64,000 nt of DNA from Spirosoma oryzicola (GCF_021233055.1 NZ_CP089538.1:4728501-4792500), one strand, 5' to 3'. Positions 27,128-37,104 are shown, counted from the first letter of the stretch. Translations and numbers: made by a program. Notes: generated from the letters alone by a model not told the origin.

Positions 27128-27188
27128 AAAGCACAGTGCAAAAAAGCAGGCAGCAGGGAGCTACCAGCAAGCGATTGCCGCCAATAAA

Positions 27189-27464
27189 TTATTTTCTGGT
27201 TAGTTGACGAATAAATAAGTACAGCGATGCCCCGATAGCCGTTAGCGACAGAACAACGGTCCAGATCGGTCGCCTGTTACCCTGCCATTCATCCAGTTTC
27301 AAGCCGACCCAGACCCCTAAACCGATCGTGCCAAGCATTTGAAACGCAATACCACTATACTGGACAAAAGAGGTTGTTTTTTCAGAAGCGCTCTTTAGCG
27401 GACCATCGGGCGTTGACGGGCGGTTTTCTGGCGATTGTTCAGGGTCCTTTTCCACAGAATTCAA
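27189..27464 (-). CDS. atpZ: AtpZ/AtpI-family accessory protein of ATP synthase
   Basis: A 91-residue protein with a charged N-terminus and two membrane helices. FVQYSGIAFQMLGTIGLGVWVGLKLDEW and a second helix ending in SLYLFIRQL match the AtpZ (ATPase_gene1, PF09527) family, proposed to act in Mg/Ca transport or ATP synthase assembly. There is no early ATG. The start is TTG at 27464 or GTG at 27455. It is the first gene of the operon and is divergent from sprE. Confidence 0.82.
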   Translation of the reverse strand: MNSVEKDPEQSPENRPSTPDGPLKSASEKTTSFVQYSGIAFQMLGTIGLGVWVGLKLDEWQGNRRPIWTVVLSLTAIGASLYLFIRQLTRK

Positions 27465-27573
27465 GAGTTCTATACGATATAAAAAGCAAAATTCGTTAAT
27501 TTGGGCTAACGTTCATACGGCCACCCCAGATAGAAACGTTTTGAGATACGAGTCACTACGTATTATTTCCCGA

Positions 27574-29829
27574 ATGTCCCGCTATTTCCGTAACCGCCCG
27601 CTCCTAGTATTGTTAACGGTCCTTGCGCTGCTGACCGGTGGGCTGGTTTCGTGTTCGCAGTACAGCACAAAGCCAATCAGTAAAGGTTACCATAATCTGA
27701 CGGCCCATTTTAACGCGTACGTAATTGCCCGCGACGAAATAAAGGAAGCCGAATTAATCCTGTTCAAGACCCGGCAGGAAAATTACAGCCAGCTCTTACC
27801 AATCCTGTTGCCCGTGGATTCGATGCTGTCGATGCCCGTAAAACCTCAGCTCGACGACGCCATCAAAAAAGCATCACTTATTCCAGAACGCCATCAGAAC
27901 AGCAAATGGCTCGATAATGCGTATATTCTCATTGGCCGGGCACGCCTGCTCAAGCAGGATTTACCGAATGCTATTGACGTCTTTAAGTACGTAAATACCA
28001 AAGGTACCAGTGAAGACGATAAGCACGAAGCTTTGGTTGGTCTGATGCGTGCTTACACCGAAGCCAGTGACTATGCCAATGCGCTAAATGTAGCAGAATA
28101 CCTACGGACGCAGCCTCTCAACAAAGCCAATACCCGCGACTTTTACATTACGAAAGCGTACATACACGAGCGGAAAGGTGAATACGCCGTTGCTGCGGGT
28201 ATTTTGGATGCAACTTTTCCGGCGTTGAAAAAAGGCGAATCCACGGCTCGTTTACACCTGATCGCGGGTCAATTGTATGACCTGACTGGCCAGCCAGCGA
28301 AGGCGATAGCTCATTACGAAAAGGTTCAGAAATCGCAGCCCACGTACGACTTGTCTTTCTACGCAAACCTGTATGCGATTCAAAGCAACGGCCTGACCGG
28401 CGACCAGAAACGACTGGCTCAGTCAACCGAGACGTTCGAGAGTATGCTCAACGACCGGAAAAATGCGGATCTGAAAGATAAGATTTATTTCACGATGGGG
28501 CTGCTGGAAGCCCGTAATGGTCGGATTGACAAGGCCATTAATTTTTATAGGCAGTCCATCCAGGCAGCGGGGGCCAACACAACGCAGATTCCTTACACTT
28601 ATCAGGAAATTGGTAAGCTTTATTTCGAAAAGAAAGCGGACTATTCGAAAGCGAAAGTATACTACGACAGCGCTCTGGCTTTGATGCCGCAGCAGTCGCC
28701 GGACTATGCCGCTCTGATGAATCGGAAGAAGACGCTGGATGAATTTGTACAATATCAGACTACAATTCGTACGGAGGACAGTTTGCTCAATCTCGCTCAG
28801 ATGAATCCTACGGCGCTGGATAAATTGCTGGATAACGTTATCACGCAAAAAGAAAAGGAAGATCAGGCGCAGGCTGCGCTTGCCCAGCAAATCGTAGAAC
28901 GCGCTTCCAACGGCAATTTCAACGCTGTTCCAGGAGCAACCAACTCCAACCTTCAACCCAACGAGCGCTGGGTTTTATACAACCCGGTAGCGTTAAGTCA
29001 GGGCAGACAAGAGTTTTCGGTACGTTGGGGCAACCGGCCTATCGAAGACAACTGGCGACGCAGTAATAAAGAAGCATCGGAAGCCATTGCAGGGGTCAAT
29101 AGCCCGCTCAATGGTGGAACCTCCGCTAACGATGTAAGTCCCAACGCCCCCCTGCAACAACAGGATGCTGCTAACGCAACGGCTTCGGTAAATGCAGCAA
29201 CAACGGGGCGCAAGGCACAGAAAGACGCTTTTTACGCCAAGATTCCGTTTACAAAAGAAGCGCAGGCACAGGCCAATCAGCGCGTCGAAAACGCGTTGTA
29301 TAAACTCGGCAAGCTGTATAAGTTTCAGTTGAACCAACCAGCTGATGCGATTCCGACATTTGAACAATTACTGACCCGTTATCCCAATACACTACAAAAA
29401 CCAGAGGTGTATTACTTACTTCATTTGTCGAATGAGCAGTTGGGTAAAACATCTTCCTGGAAGGATAAACTGCTGGCTGAGTACCCAAACACATCGTATG
29501 CACGGCTGGCGGGCAAAACGGTTACCCAATCGGGCGATAGCGAAGCCAAAGCGCTGGTAACTTACAATCAAATCTACGAACTGTATCAAGCCAACAACGT
29601 AACGGAAGCACTGGCACGTGCGGATAATTCGCTAAGTTCGTTTGCGGGAACGCAGTTGGAAGACAAACTGGCGCTTTTACGTGTTATCCTCGTCGGAAGA
29701 GTACAGGGCGTAGATGCTTATCGTCAATCCATCAATGAGTTTATTCGCGATTACCCAGCCAGCCCATTGCTCCCACGCGTGAAAGCAATGCAGGATGCCG
29801 CTAATCGAATTACGGCGAACAGAAAATAA
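27574..29829 (+). CDS. sprE: T9SS/gliding lipoprotein SprE (PorW)
   Basis: A 751-residue lipoprotein. The signal ends in LTGGLVSC, so Cys25 should be lipidated and the protein anchored to the outer membrane facing the periplasm. The mature N-terminus (TKPISKGYHNLTAHFNAYVIARDEI) is characteristic of SprE/PorW. The rest is a series of TPR-like helical repeats (residues ~110-400 and ~600-740) with a low-complexity Asn/Ala stretch between. SprE/PorW is required for T9SS function and may connect the motor ring to outer-membrane parts. The gldKLMN core lies 5 kb further right. Confidence 0.92.
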   Translation: MSRYFRNRPLLVLLTVLALLTGGLVSCSQYSTKPISKGYHNLTAHFNAYVIARDEIKEAELILFKTRQENYSQLLPILLPVDSMLSMPVKPQLDDAIKKASLIPERHQNSKWLDNAYILIGRARLLKQDLPNAIDVFKYVNTKGTSEDDKHEALVGLMRAYTEASDYANALNVAEYLRTQPLNKANTRDFYITKAYIHERKGEYAVAAGILDATFPALKKGESTARLHLIAGQLYDLTGQPAKAIAHYEKVQKSQPTYDLSFYANLYAIQSNGLTGDQKRLAQSTETFESMLNDRKNADLKDKIYFTMGLLEARNGRIDKAINFYRQSIQAAGANTTQIPYTYQEIGKLYFEKKADYSKAKVYYDSALALMPQQSPDYAALMNRKKTLDEFVQYQTTIRTEDSLLNLAQMNPTALDKLLDNVITQKEKEDQAQAALAQQIVERASNGNFNAVPGATNSNLQPNERWVLYNPVALSQGRQEFSVRWGNRPIEDNWRRSNKEASEAIAGVNSPLNGGTSANDVSPNAPLQQQDAANATASVNAATTGRKAQKDAFYAKIPFTKEAQAQANQRVENALYKLGKLYKFQLNQPADAIPTFEQLLTRYPNTLQKPEVYYLLHLSNEQLGKTSSWKDKLLAEYPNTSYARLAGKTVTQSGDSEAKALVTYNQIYELYQANNVTEALARADNSLSSFAGTQLEDKLALLRVILVGRVQGVDAYRQSINEFIRDYPASPLLPRVKAMQDAANRITANRK

Positions 29830-29911
29830 GTTTTTTGTTGGCAACCGATGCGCTATCGTTTATAGATAATAAGTCATCGATCAATACACTATAAATCCCT
29901 ACACACCTGTA

Positions 29912-32263
29912 ATGATTGAGTTTGCTCCCGGTCGGTACCGGACCCTAATTAAAAATCTCTGGCGGTATGCACTACTCGGTTTAGTGCTGATGGTTTTTTA
30001 CATAGTAGCCGTTAGTTACAACGTTTTCTGGCTATTCGGCGGAATGCCTAGTTTGAAAGCGTTGGAGAATCCGCAAAGTGAAGAAGCTTCCGAAGTTTAC
30101 ACCGCCGACAACCAACTGTTGGGTAAATACTACGTTGAAAACCGAACGCCGGTCGAAATAACGCAAGTCTCCCCCAACGTAGTGTCTGCCCTGCTGGCAA
30201 CCGAAGATGCGCGTTTCATTAAGCACTCCGGCATTGACCCGCGCTCGTTTTTCCGGGTTATCAAGGGAATCGCTACAGGCAACAGCAGTTCGGGGGGCGG
30301 TAGTACGCTTACGCAGCAGGTAGCCAAAAACCTGTTTGATACGCGGGGCGAGAAGTTACGGGGAGCGCTTGGCAATATTCCTGTATTAAAAACGGTCATT
30401 GAGAAGACGAAGGAATGGATTCTATCCGTTCGGCTGGAACGCAACTATACCAAGCAGGAGATCATGATGATGTACCTGAACACGGTATCGTTTGGGAACA
30501 ATACATACGGCATAAAAACAGCGGCCAAAACGTACTTCAACAAAGAGCCCTGGCAGCTAAGCGTTGACGAATCGGCTTTACTGGTTGGGATGTTGCAGAA
30601 CCCTTCCCGTTATGACCCTCGTATTTTCGAAGATCGGGCATTCCAGCGTCGAAACGTGGTACTAAGTCAGATGGAACGGTATGGATTTCTGAACAAAGAA
30701 CAGTTTGTAACGTACAAAACCAAGCCAATAAAGCTTGATTTCAGCATTGAGAATCAGAATACGGGTATGGCTGCTTATTTCCGGTCGGTTATTCGGGATG
30801 ACATCAAAGCATTTATTAACCAGTATAACGAGGACAATCCAGACGCCGAGCTGGACCTTTATACGAGCGGTCTACGCATTTATACGACCATCGACTCCCG
30901 GATGCAAACCTACGCGGAAGAAGCCGTTATGGCGAACATGCGGGATCAGCAGAAGAAATTCTACGAACACTGGCGCGGTCGGAACCCATGGGTAAAGAAA
31001 AACCCAAAGACAAAAAAATACGAGGAACTACCCGGTTTTATCGAAGCCCGAGCAAAGCAAACGACCCGCTACAAGCAACTAAAAGCTGCGTACGGCAACG
31101 ACGAAAAAAAGATCTGGAGCGAAATGCGGAAGCCGGTCAAGATGAAAGTCTTTGTGTACGGCGGTCGGCGAAATGAGAAAGATACGACCATGAGTCCGCT
31201 TGATTCGATGCGGTATTACAAACGGCTCCTTAACACGGGCTTTATGTCGATGGACCCGCGCTATGGCCATGTGAAAGCGTGGGTTGGTGGTATCAACTTT
31301 AAGCACATGAAGTTTGACCACGTTCGGCAGGGCCGTCGTCAGCCGGGTTCTACGTTCAAGCCGTTCGTTTATCTGACCGCTATGGATCAGGGATTTGTTA
31401 CGCCTTGCAGCCAGATTACGGACCAGCCAACCACATTCTTACACGGCGAAGATAACAACAACGGCCCCGCCTGGACACCGAAAAATTCGACGGGTCGGTA
31501 CAGTTATCGCGGTCTCACGCTTCGTGAAGCACTCGGCCAGTCGATCAATACGGTTAGTGCTCAGTTGATCAAAAAAACGCGTGCTGAAGCAGTGATCAAA
31601 TACGCCCACAATATGGGTATTCAAAGCAAGGACTTACCCGAAAATCCAACGCTTTGCTTAGGAACCGGCGATGTGTCTGTCTACGAGATGGTATCGGCTT
31701 ATTGTGCCTTTGCCAACGGTGGTATCCGGGTGAGACCAATGATTATTCTACGCATAACGGACAAACACGGGAACGTACTCAAGTCGTTTAGCGCCGACGC
31801 TAACCAGGTTATAAGCGCCAACCGGGCTTATGAGATGCTGTATCTGATGCGGGGGGCCGTCGAAGAGCCAAACGGTACGGCACAGCGCCTTCGTACGCAA
31901 TACAAACTCCTTGAAGGTGGTAATGAGATTGCCGCGAAGACAGGTACTACATCAAACTACTCTGACGCCTGGTTCATGGGCATGACGCAACACCTGGTTT
32001 CGGGCTTGTGGGTTGGTGGTGACGACCGTTCTATTCACTTCCGAACGATTGAATTAGGGCAAGGTGGACGCATGGCTATGCCTGCCTGGGGCATGTATAT
32101 GCAAAAGATATACGCTGACCCAACGCTGACGCAGTATCGTCCGGAGCCATTCCGTAAGCCAAACAATTTTAAGATCGATTGCGGTGGTTACCATATTGAT
32201 TCGACTCAGCGCTACATTCCACCCAAAGTTGTACCAGAGGACGAAGACGAGATTCTTCAATAA
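29912..32263 (+). CDS. mrcA: Class A penicillin-binding protein (PBP1A)
   Basis: A 783-residue bifunctional enzyme with one N-terminal membrane helix. The transglycosylase (GT51) domain carries the catalytic Glu in LLATEDARFIKHSGID and the GGGSTLTQQVAKNLF motif. The transpeptidase has its active-site Ser in RQPGSTFKPFVY, SxN in SINTVSAQ and KTGTTS. It polymerises and cross-links peptidoglycan. An ~80-residue Lys-rich segment (residues ~345-420) lies between the domains. It is 82 bases from sprE on the same strand and has its own terminator. Confidence 0.95.
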   Translation: MIEFAPGRYRTLIKNLWRYALLGLVLMVFYIVAVSYNVFWLFGGMPSLKALENPQSEEASEVYTADNQLLGKYYVENRTPVEITQVSPNVVSALLATEDARFIKHSGIDPRSFFRVIKGIATGNSSSGGGSTLTQQVAKNLFDTRGEKLRGALGNIPVLKTVIEKTKEWILSVRLERNYTKQEIMMMYLNTVSFGNNTYGIKTAAKTYFNKEPWQLSVDESALLVGMLQNPSRYDPRIFEDRAFQRRNVVLSQMERYGFLNKEQFVTYKTKPIKLDFSIENQNTGMAAYFRSVIRDDIKAFINQYNEDNPDAELDLYTSGLRIYTTIDSRMQTYAEEAVMANMRDQQKKFYEHWRGRNPWVKKNPKTKKYEELPGFIEARAKQTTRYKQLKAAYGNDEKKIWSEMRKPVKMKVFVYGGRRNEKDTTMSPLDSMRYYKRLLNTGFMSMDPRYGHVKAWVGGINFKHMKFDHVRQGRRQPGSTFKPFVYLTAMDQGFVTPCSQITDQPTTFLHGEDNNNGPAWTPKNSTGRYSYRGLTLREALGQSINTVSAQLIKKTRAEAVIKYAHNMGIQSKDLPENPTLCLGTGDVSVYEMVSAYCAFANGGIRVRPMIILRITDKHGNVLKSFSADANQVISANRAYEMLYLMRGAVEEPNGTAQRLRTQYKLLEGGNEIAAKTGTTSNYSDAWFMGMTQHLVSGLWVGGDDRSIHFRTIELGQGGRMAMPAWGMYMQKIYADPTLTQYRPEPFRKPNNFKIDCGGYHIDSTQRYIPPKVVPEDEDEILQ

Positions 32264-32269
32264 TAGTTC

Positions 32270-32295
32270 GGGCCAGCAAATGCTGGCCCTTTTTG
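32270..32295 (+). terminator. Rho-independent terminator after PBP1A
   Basis: GGGCCAGCA (32270-32278) pairs perfectly with TGCTGGCCC (32281-32289), with a tight loop, then a T-run. It begins seven bases after the stop. Confidence 0.92.
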
Positions 32296-32419
32296 TTGGT
32301 ACTAAACTGGCAACCTTTACTGTATATTCGTTGTTTTTGTATAGCTAACCGCTAGTCTGTTAGAACATAGTTAGCAAATGACTTTACGCTTTACAAACTT
32401 TGCTTGACGGTCTTTCTTT

Positions 32420-34228
32420 ATGCCGGAATTCGATTACAAAAAGGAACTTGCCAAAGTACCCCATGAGCCGGGGGTTTATCGCTATTTCGACGCAACCGGT
32501 GAGGTTATTTACGTGGGTAAGGCGAAAGATCTGAAAAACCGGGTTAGCAGCTACTTTACGAACTCGAAGCAACATGACCGCAAAACGCTTCGTTTAGTAA
32601 GCCAGATCCGGAAGCTTGAGTTTACCATTGTCCATACTGAATTCGATGCGCTGTTGCTCGAAAACCAGCTTATTAAGCGCTACCAGCCGAAGTTTAATAT
32701 CTTGTTACGGGACGATAAAACGTACCCGTTTGTCTGTGTCACGAATGAACACTTCCCCCGCGTCGTCACGACTCGTCGCATTGATCGCAAACTAGGCACG
32801 TTCTACGGCCCATTCGCAAATCTTAAGCCGATGTATACGGTGCTGGATATGTTTAGCCAGCTGTTCACAATTAGGACCTGTAATTACAACCTGGCTCCGG
32901 AGAACATTGAAGCGGGTAAATACAAAGTTTGTCTCGAATACCACATTGGCAATTGCAAGGGGCCTTGTGAAGGCAAGCAGAACGAACCTGACTACGACAA
33001 AGATATTGAGCAGGTCCACCACATCCTGAAAGGCAATCTAAAACCAGCACAGGAGTATTTCAAAAATCGAATGGTGGAAGCCGCCAATGATCTGGCGTTT
33101 GAACAAGCTCAGCAGTACAAAGAGAAGATGGACGTGCTGCAACGCTTCCAGAGTAAATCGACGGTTGTTAACCCTAAAATTGCAGACGCCGATGTTTTCT
33201 CGATTGCTTCTGATGACTCGGCGGCCTACATCAATTTTATGAAGGTGGTCAACGGTACGATTGTCCAGGCGCATACGGTAGAAGTAAAAAAGAAGCTTGA
33301 TGAAACCGATCCCGATCTGCTGGCGATGATGATTATTGAGTTTCGTGAGCAGTATGGTAGCCAGGCAAAAGAGATTATCACAAACATCTCGTTAGATGTC
33401 GATTTGCAGGCTGAGGTGACTATTCCGCAGATTGGCGATAAGAAAAAGCTGCTGGACATGTCGCTCAAGAACGTGCTGTACTTCCGGCGGGAGCGCCAGG
33501 AACGGGCAGCCGCCGAAGCGACAGCGAACGCCAGCAAAAAAGACCGTGTACTTATCCGGTTAAAGCAAGATTTACAACTCAAAAATTTACCCAATCGCAT
33601 CGAGTGCTTCGATAACTCAAATATCCAAGGGACGAATCCTGTTTCGGCGATGGTATGCTTTATCGGTGGTAAGCCTGCGAACAAAGAATACCGGCATTTC
33701 TCGATCAAAACAGTTGTCGGGCCAAATGATTTTGCGAGCATGTACGAAGTGGTTACACGCCGTTACACGCGTGTACTGGAAGAGCAAACGGACATGCCCG
33801 ATCTTATTGTTATTGATGGTGGCAAAGGACAGCTCAGCGCGGCCTGCGATGCGTTAAAAGCGTTGGATCTGTACGGTAAAGTACCCATTATCGGTATTGC
33901 CAAACGTCTTGAGGAAATCTACTTTCCAGAAGATAACTTACCGTTATACATCGACAAGAAGTCGGAATCCCTTAAGCTTATCCAGCGAATTCGCGACGAA
34001 GCGCACCGATTCGCCATTACCTATCACCGCGACAAACGAAGTCGGAATAGTCTGATTAGTGAGTTAGAAAACGTGGAAGGAATTGGTAAGAAGACGGCGG
34101 CCAAGCTGCTCAAACATTTTAAAGGAGTCACGAAAATCCGTGAAGCATCATTTGAAGAAGTCGTTGAGGTGGTCGGTAAGGATCGTGCCGTAAAGCTTAA
34201 AAGCTATTTTGACACCATTGAACAATAA
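32420..34228 (+). CDS. uvrC: UvrABC system protein C
   Basis: A 602-residue nuclease of nucleotide excision repair that makes both incisions around a lesion. Domains in order: GIY-YIG (PHEPGVYRYFDATGEVIYVGKAKDLKNRV pattern at the N-terminus), a UvrB-binding UVR helix pair (about 205-240), the RNase H-like 5' nuclease (IECFDNSNIQGTNPVSAM and DLIVIDGGKGQLSA, carrying the Asp residues), and C-terminal helix-hairpin-helix motifs (NVEGIGKKTAAKLLKHF). Length and order are standard. It is monocistronic and convergent with gldN. Confidence 0.97.
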   Translation: MPEFDYKKELAKVPHEPGVYRYFDATGEVIYVGKAKDLKNRVSSYFTNSKQHDRKTLRLVSQIRKLEFTIVHTEFDALLLENQLIKRYQPKFNILLRDDKTYPFVCVTNEHFPRVVTTRRIDRKLGTFYGPFANLKPMYTVLDMFSQLFTIRTCNYNLAPENIEAGKYKVCLEYHIGNCKGPCEGKQNEPDYDKDIEQVHHILKGNLKPAQEYFKNRMVEAANDLAFEQAQQYKEKMDVLQRFQSKSTVVNPKIADADVFSIASDDSAAYINFMKVVNGTIVQAHTVEVKKKLDETDPDLLAMMIIEFREQYGSQAKEIITNISLDVDLQAEVTIPQIGDKKKLLDMSLKNVLYFRRERQERAAAEATANASKKDRVLIRLKQDLQLKNLPNRIECFDNSNIQGTNPVSAMVCFIGGKPANKEYRHFSIKTVVGPNDFASMYEVVTRRYTRVLEEQTDMPDLIVIDGGKGQLSAACDALKALDLYGKVPIIGIAKRLEEIYFPEDNLPLYIDKKSESLKLIQRIRDEAHRFAITYHRDKRSRNSLISELENVEGIGKKTAAKLLKHFKGVTKIREASFEEVVEVVGKDRAVKLKSYFDTIEQ

Positions 34229-34267
34229 ACACGAAGAGCGACCCTAGTAGGGTCGCTCTTCGTGTTT
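34227..34267. terminator. 19-bp perfect palindrome at the uvrC stop
   Basis: Arms 34227-34245 and 34249-34267 are exact complements around a three-base loop. The left arm overlaps the uvrC TAA stop. It has no strong T-run of its own but stands directly before a second hairpin. Confidence 0.8.
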
Positions 34268-34271
34268 CACA

Positions 34272-34299
34272 AAAAAAGCGGGCTTAAACCCGCTTTTTT
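34272..34299. terminator. Bidirectional A/T-flanked terminator of uvrC and gldN
   Basis: An 11-bp stem (AAAAAAGCGGG with CCCGCTTTTTT) around a six-base loop, with A-run and T-run at opposite ends, gives intrinsic termination for either strand. Confidence 0.93.
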
Positions 34300-34300
34300 C

Positions 34301-35356
34301 TTAGTATTCCCATAGACTGTGCTCTGTTTCCATCAGTTCGTACTCTGTCTGGTAGGATTTTAATAAGCCTTCCCGATCACCGTACATACCGATCAGGTCT
34401 TGATCGCCAGGGTTAGCCACTTTCGTAATGCGTCCGTAGAACAACCGCAGATCGAAGGCATCAGCCAGGTTTTTGTGCTGAGCCTGGTTTTGCGGGTTGT
34501 ACCAGATGAATTTTTTCGGATCGCTACGGAACAGCTTATCCAGATCTTTGTATTTGAACGATGCAATTGGCACCTCAAAACCAGCCTGGTTTTTGTCAGC
34601 AGGAAGTAACATCGTCACTGTCTGCACGTCATAGTACAAACGTGAACGCTTCCGGTCGAAAATCCAGTCTTCTTTAATCTCCAGGATATTTAGCTCCTTC
34701 GCAAAATATTCATCACCCGAAAAACTAGGAGTCTGCGCTACTGCTACAGTATCTTTTTTGGGTACTTCGACAGGTGCCGCAATGGTTTTCTTTCCTTTCT
34801 TGCCTTTTGCGTTCTTCGCTACCGTCGATTTTTTCTTCGGAGCACCCCAGCCATCATCAGCAGGTTCAGCAGCAGCTTTCTTGGGAGCACCCCAGCCGTC
34901 ATCAGCCGCTTTTTTGTTGTCTTTTTTAGGGCTGTCCCAACCATCGTTGGCAGCACCGTTTTTGCCATCTTCCGTAAAACCAGCGGCTTTCTCTTCTTCC
35001 GAAAGACCACCGCCTGTGTTTGGAATCAGCATATTTTCATGAAACTTCTGAGCTGTGATCTTCGTCGTGCACGAATCGTTCGTATAGGCATCGATCAGAC
35101 CTGCTTTTACCGCTTCAATCAGATACTTAGAAATCTCATTGTTTTTCGAGAACATCGACTGATTTTGTTTCTCCTTCAGGTCGATACGACGCCAAAGGGT
35201 CTTCTTCATCATGATGTCGTTCTCGTTTATTCCACGAACGGACAGCGAGTTAGTGCCGTTGCTCGCTTTCTCTTGAGCCATTGCGCTCCCACCCGCCAAG
35301 GCCAGCGTTGCAGCGGCCAGCACTCCAGCATATCGTATCGTTCTTCTTTGTGTCAT
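34301..35356 (-). CDS. gldN: T9SS/gliding protein GldN (PorN)
   Basis: A 351-residue secreted protein with a signal peptide (residues 1-28). The N-terminal (to ~115) and C-terminal (~215-351, EDWIFDRKRSRLYYDVQTVTML pattern) parts are the conserved GldN domain. A linker at 115-210 contains three 15-residue repeats centred on DGWGAPKK, followed by a Lys-rich stretch. GldN binds GldK and forms the large periplasmic ring that caps the GldL/GldM motor. It is the last gene of porP-gldK-gldL-gldM-gldN and ends at a double hairpin. Confidence 0.94.
   Translation of the reverse strand: MTQRRTIRYAGVLAAATLALAGGSAMAQEKASNGTNSLSVRGINENDIMMKKTLWRRIDLKEKQNQSMFSKNNEISKYLIEAVKAGLIDAYTNDSCTTKITAQKFHENMLIPNTGGGLSEEEKAAGFTEDGKNGAANDGWDSPKKDNKKAADDGWGAPKKAAAEPADDGWGAPKKKSTVAKNAKGKKGKKTIAAPVEVPKKDTVAVAQTPSFSGDEYFAKELNILEIKEDWIFDRKRSRLYYDVQTVTMLLPADKNQAGFEVPIASFKYKDLDKLFRSDPKKFIWYNPQNQAQHKNLADAFDLRLFYGRITKVANPGDQDLIGMYGDREGLLKSYQTEYELMETEHSLWEY
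34814..34948 (-). repeat. gldN: Three-unit 45-bp tandem repeat inside gldN
   Basis: Residues 137-181 contain three successive 15-residue units with DGW at 138-140, 153-155 and 168-170, each followed by (D/G)(S/A)PKK. The two later cores (DDGWGAPKK) are identical. Unit period is exactly 45 bases. This is inside the linker between the two conserved GldN parts. Confidence 0.88.
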
Positions 35357-35408
35357 GGCTACTATTTGTTGTCAAGTATGTTAACGGACCGCTAACCACT
35401 TTAGTGCA

Positions 35409-36995
35409 TTAATAAAGCGAAACTTGCGACAATGTACTTCCCATTGGAACATCACTAACTTCACCACGGAAATTCCGACGTTGCACACCATCAACTTGAA
35501 TGACCAATCGATCACCAGGCTGCGCTTCAGCAGCCAACCCAGCGATAGATCCACCACCGGCGGGCACTGTAACCGCTTGTATACGTTTCGTTCCGCGCAC
35601 TAAAGAAACCGTAGCCCCGGTTGTACGGAAGTTGGCATCGTCTGGTGAGTAAGCGGCAAAGCTTGGATCAGCAACGGCCTGAATCCGAACGCTCCGTGCC
35701 GATGATACAGGGACGCCACGAGGGTCGTTAGCCCGTGTTCCACCAACAAAAACTTCAAGCGTTGGGCGAGGCACGCGGTTAACCCGGAAGCGTTCCGTTC
35801 CTAGCAAACTACCACTGTTGCTAATGTTTAGGGAAAGATTTGCAGCACTAGGCACAACTGTGATCTTACCTTTCTCGCCTGACTGAATCACAGCACCACC
35901 GTCAGCTGAGAAATTCGGGTTCCAAAGCGCTCCTAGCTGTGGGCTCTGAATGCTCAGTTTGTTGGCACAGCCTAAGTACAATGGCGGCATCGTTCCTGTT
36001 TCAACCTGATACGACGGCTTAGCTACGAAATACTCAGCAGTAAGCGGTACAGTTTTCAGACCAGCCGCTGTTTGGTAAGCAATCGAACCGTTAAGAACCC
36101 GACGCGCCAGACCGTTTTTGTCGTAAGCACCACCCTGAGCGGTAAACTCAACAATACCCTGACCGTCCTGCATCCGAACAGCACCGCCGTTCAGGCTCAT
36201 TCGTGGTTGAATACCCGACGACGACGCAGCCAGGAACATCTGTCCTTTGAACTTCGTACCTGCCACGACAACTTTCGATTCCATGCTCAGCATGGCAATG
36301 ATTTTGTCGAACTTCACGTCCTGAGCACCTACTTTACTAGCCAGGGCATCCAGCACTTCACCTTCGATCCGACGAACATCAGCTTGCTTCTGGCTCAATA
36401 CCGCTAATGCAGCCGGTACGGGTGTCTGAGCAAAATTCAATTCGGCAAAATCCTTCTTACGCTGATCCGGTGACTGGCTAGCGATAGGATCATCTTTGCC
36501 ATCAAGAGCCATTGCCGGATATTTGGTACCCGCATACTTCGATACAGCATCGATGTAGCCGTTCAGTTGGTCTTTCAGTTTGAAAGCAGCACCGGTACGG
36601 CCCGTACCAATCATCAACTGTGCGACTTTCTCTTCTTCGCTCAAGTTTTTGATGTTTCCAGCTTCATCACGGCCACCACCAGCTTCAATAATTTGCTCTT
36701 TTAGCTTATCAACTTCACCGATAACGTCAGCGGTTAGTTTGCGGACTTCATCAGCCTGCTTAACAATAGCAAGGTCAGTAGCTCGGTTACCTGATTTTTC
36801 TACCGTAGCGCGAATGTTGTCAAATGTTGACTGGTTCACTTTACTTACAGCACCGGTTGACTGCTCTAAGCTGTTATTGATCAATACAAATTTCTCCAGA
36901 ATAGCCGACGTTACCTGCAATGCTAACAACGCGGTCAATACCAGATACATCATCCCGATCATTTTCTGACGGGGTGTCTCTTTAGTGCCTGCCAT
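35409..36995 (-). CDS. gldM: T9SS/gliding motor protein GldM (PorM)
   Basis: A 528-residue inner-membrane protein with a short cytoplasmic N-terminus (MAGTKETPRQKMIGMMYLVL), one membrane helix (MMYLVLTALLALQVTSAILEK) and a large periplasmic part of four beta-rich domains. GldM dimers couple to GldL and span the periplasm to reach the GldK/GldN ring, transmitting proton-motive-force-driven rotation. It sits between gldL and gldN with spacers of 109 and 52 bases on the same strand. Confidence 0.95.
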   Translation of the reverse strand: MAGTKETPRQKMIGMMYLVLTALLALQVTSAILEKFVLINNSLEQSTGAVSKVNQSTFDNIRATVEKSGNRATDLAIVKQADEVRKLTADVIGEVDKLKEQIIEAGGGRDEAGNIKNLSEEEKVAQLMIGTGRTGAAFKLKDQLNGYIDAVSKYAGTKYPAMALDGKDDPIASQSPDQRKKDFAELNFAQTPVPAALAVLSQKQADVRRIEGEVLDALASKVGAQDVKFDKIIAMLSMESKVVVAGTKFKGQMFLAASSSGIQPRMSLNGGAVRMQDGQGIVEFTAQGGAYDKNGLARRVLNGSIAYQTAAGLKTVPLTAEYFVAKPSYQVETGTMPPLYLGCANKLSIQSPQLGALWNPNFSADGGAVIQSGEKGKITVVPSAANLSLNISNSGSLLGTERFRVNRVPRPTLEVFVGGTRANDPRGVPVSSARSVRIQAVADPSFAAYSPDDANFRTTGATVSLVRGTKRIQAVTVPAGGGSIAGLAAEAQPGDRLVIQVDGVQRRNFRGEVSDVPMGSTLSQVSLY

Positions 36996-37104
36996 AAATT
37001 ATGGTAGAAAACGGGGATTAGATATGTGGAATATAGCGTTACGGTTTGCAACAGAGACTATTACACTGTAAGAAATAGTCTCCAGCCGCAAACCGTAAAC
37101 CAGA

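Noticed and set aside
26961-27170. Minus-strand open frame overlapping the atpI-like gene
   Set aside because: It is an alternative frame of the atpI-like coding region; the 26765-27127 frame has the expected helices and position.
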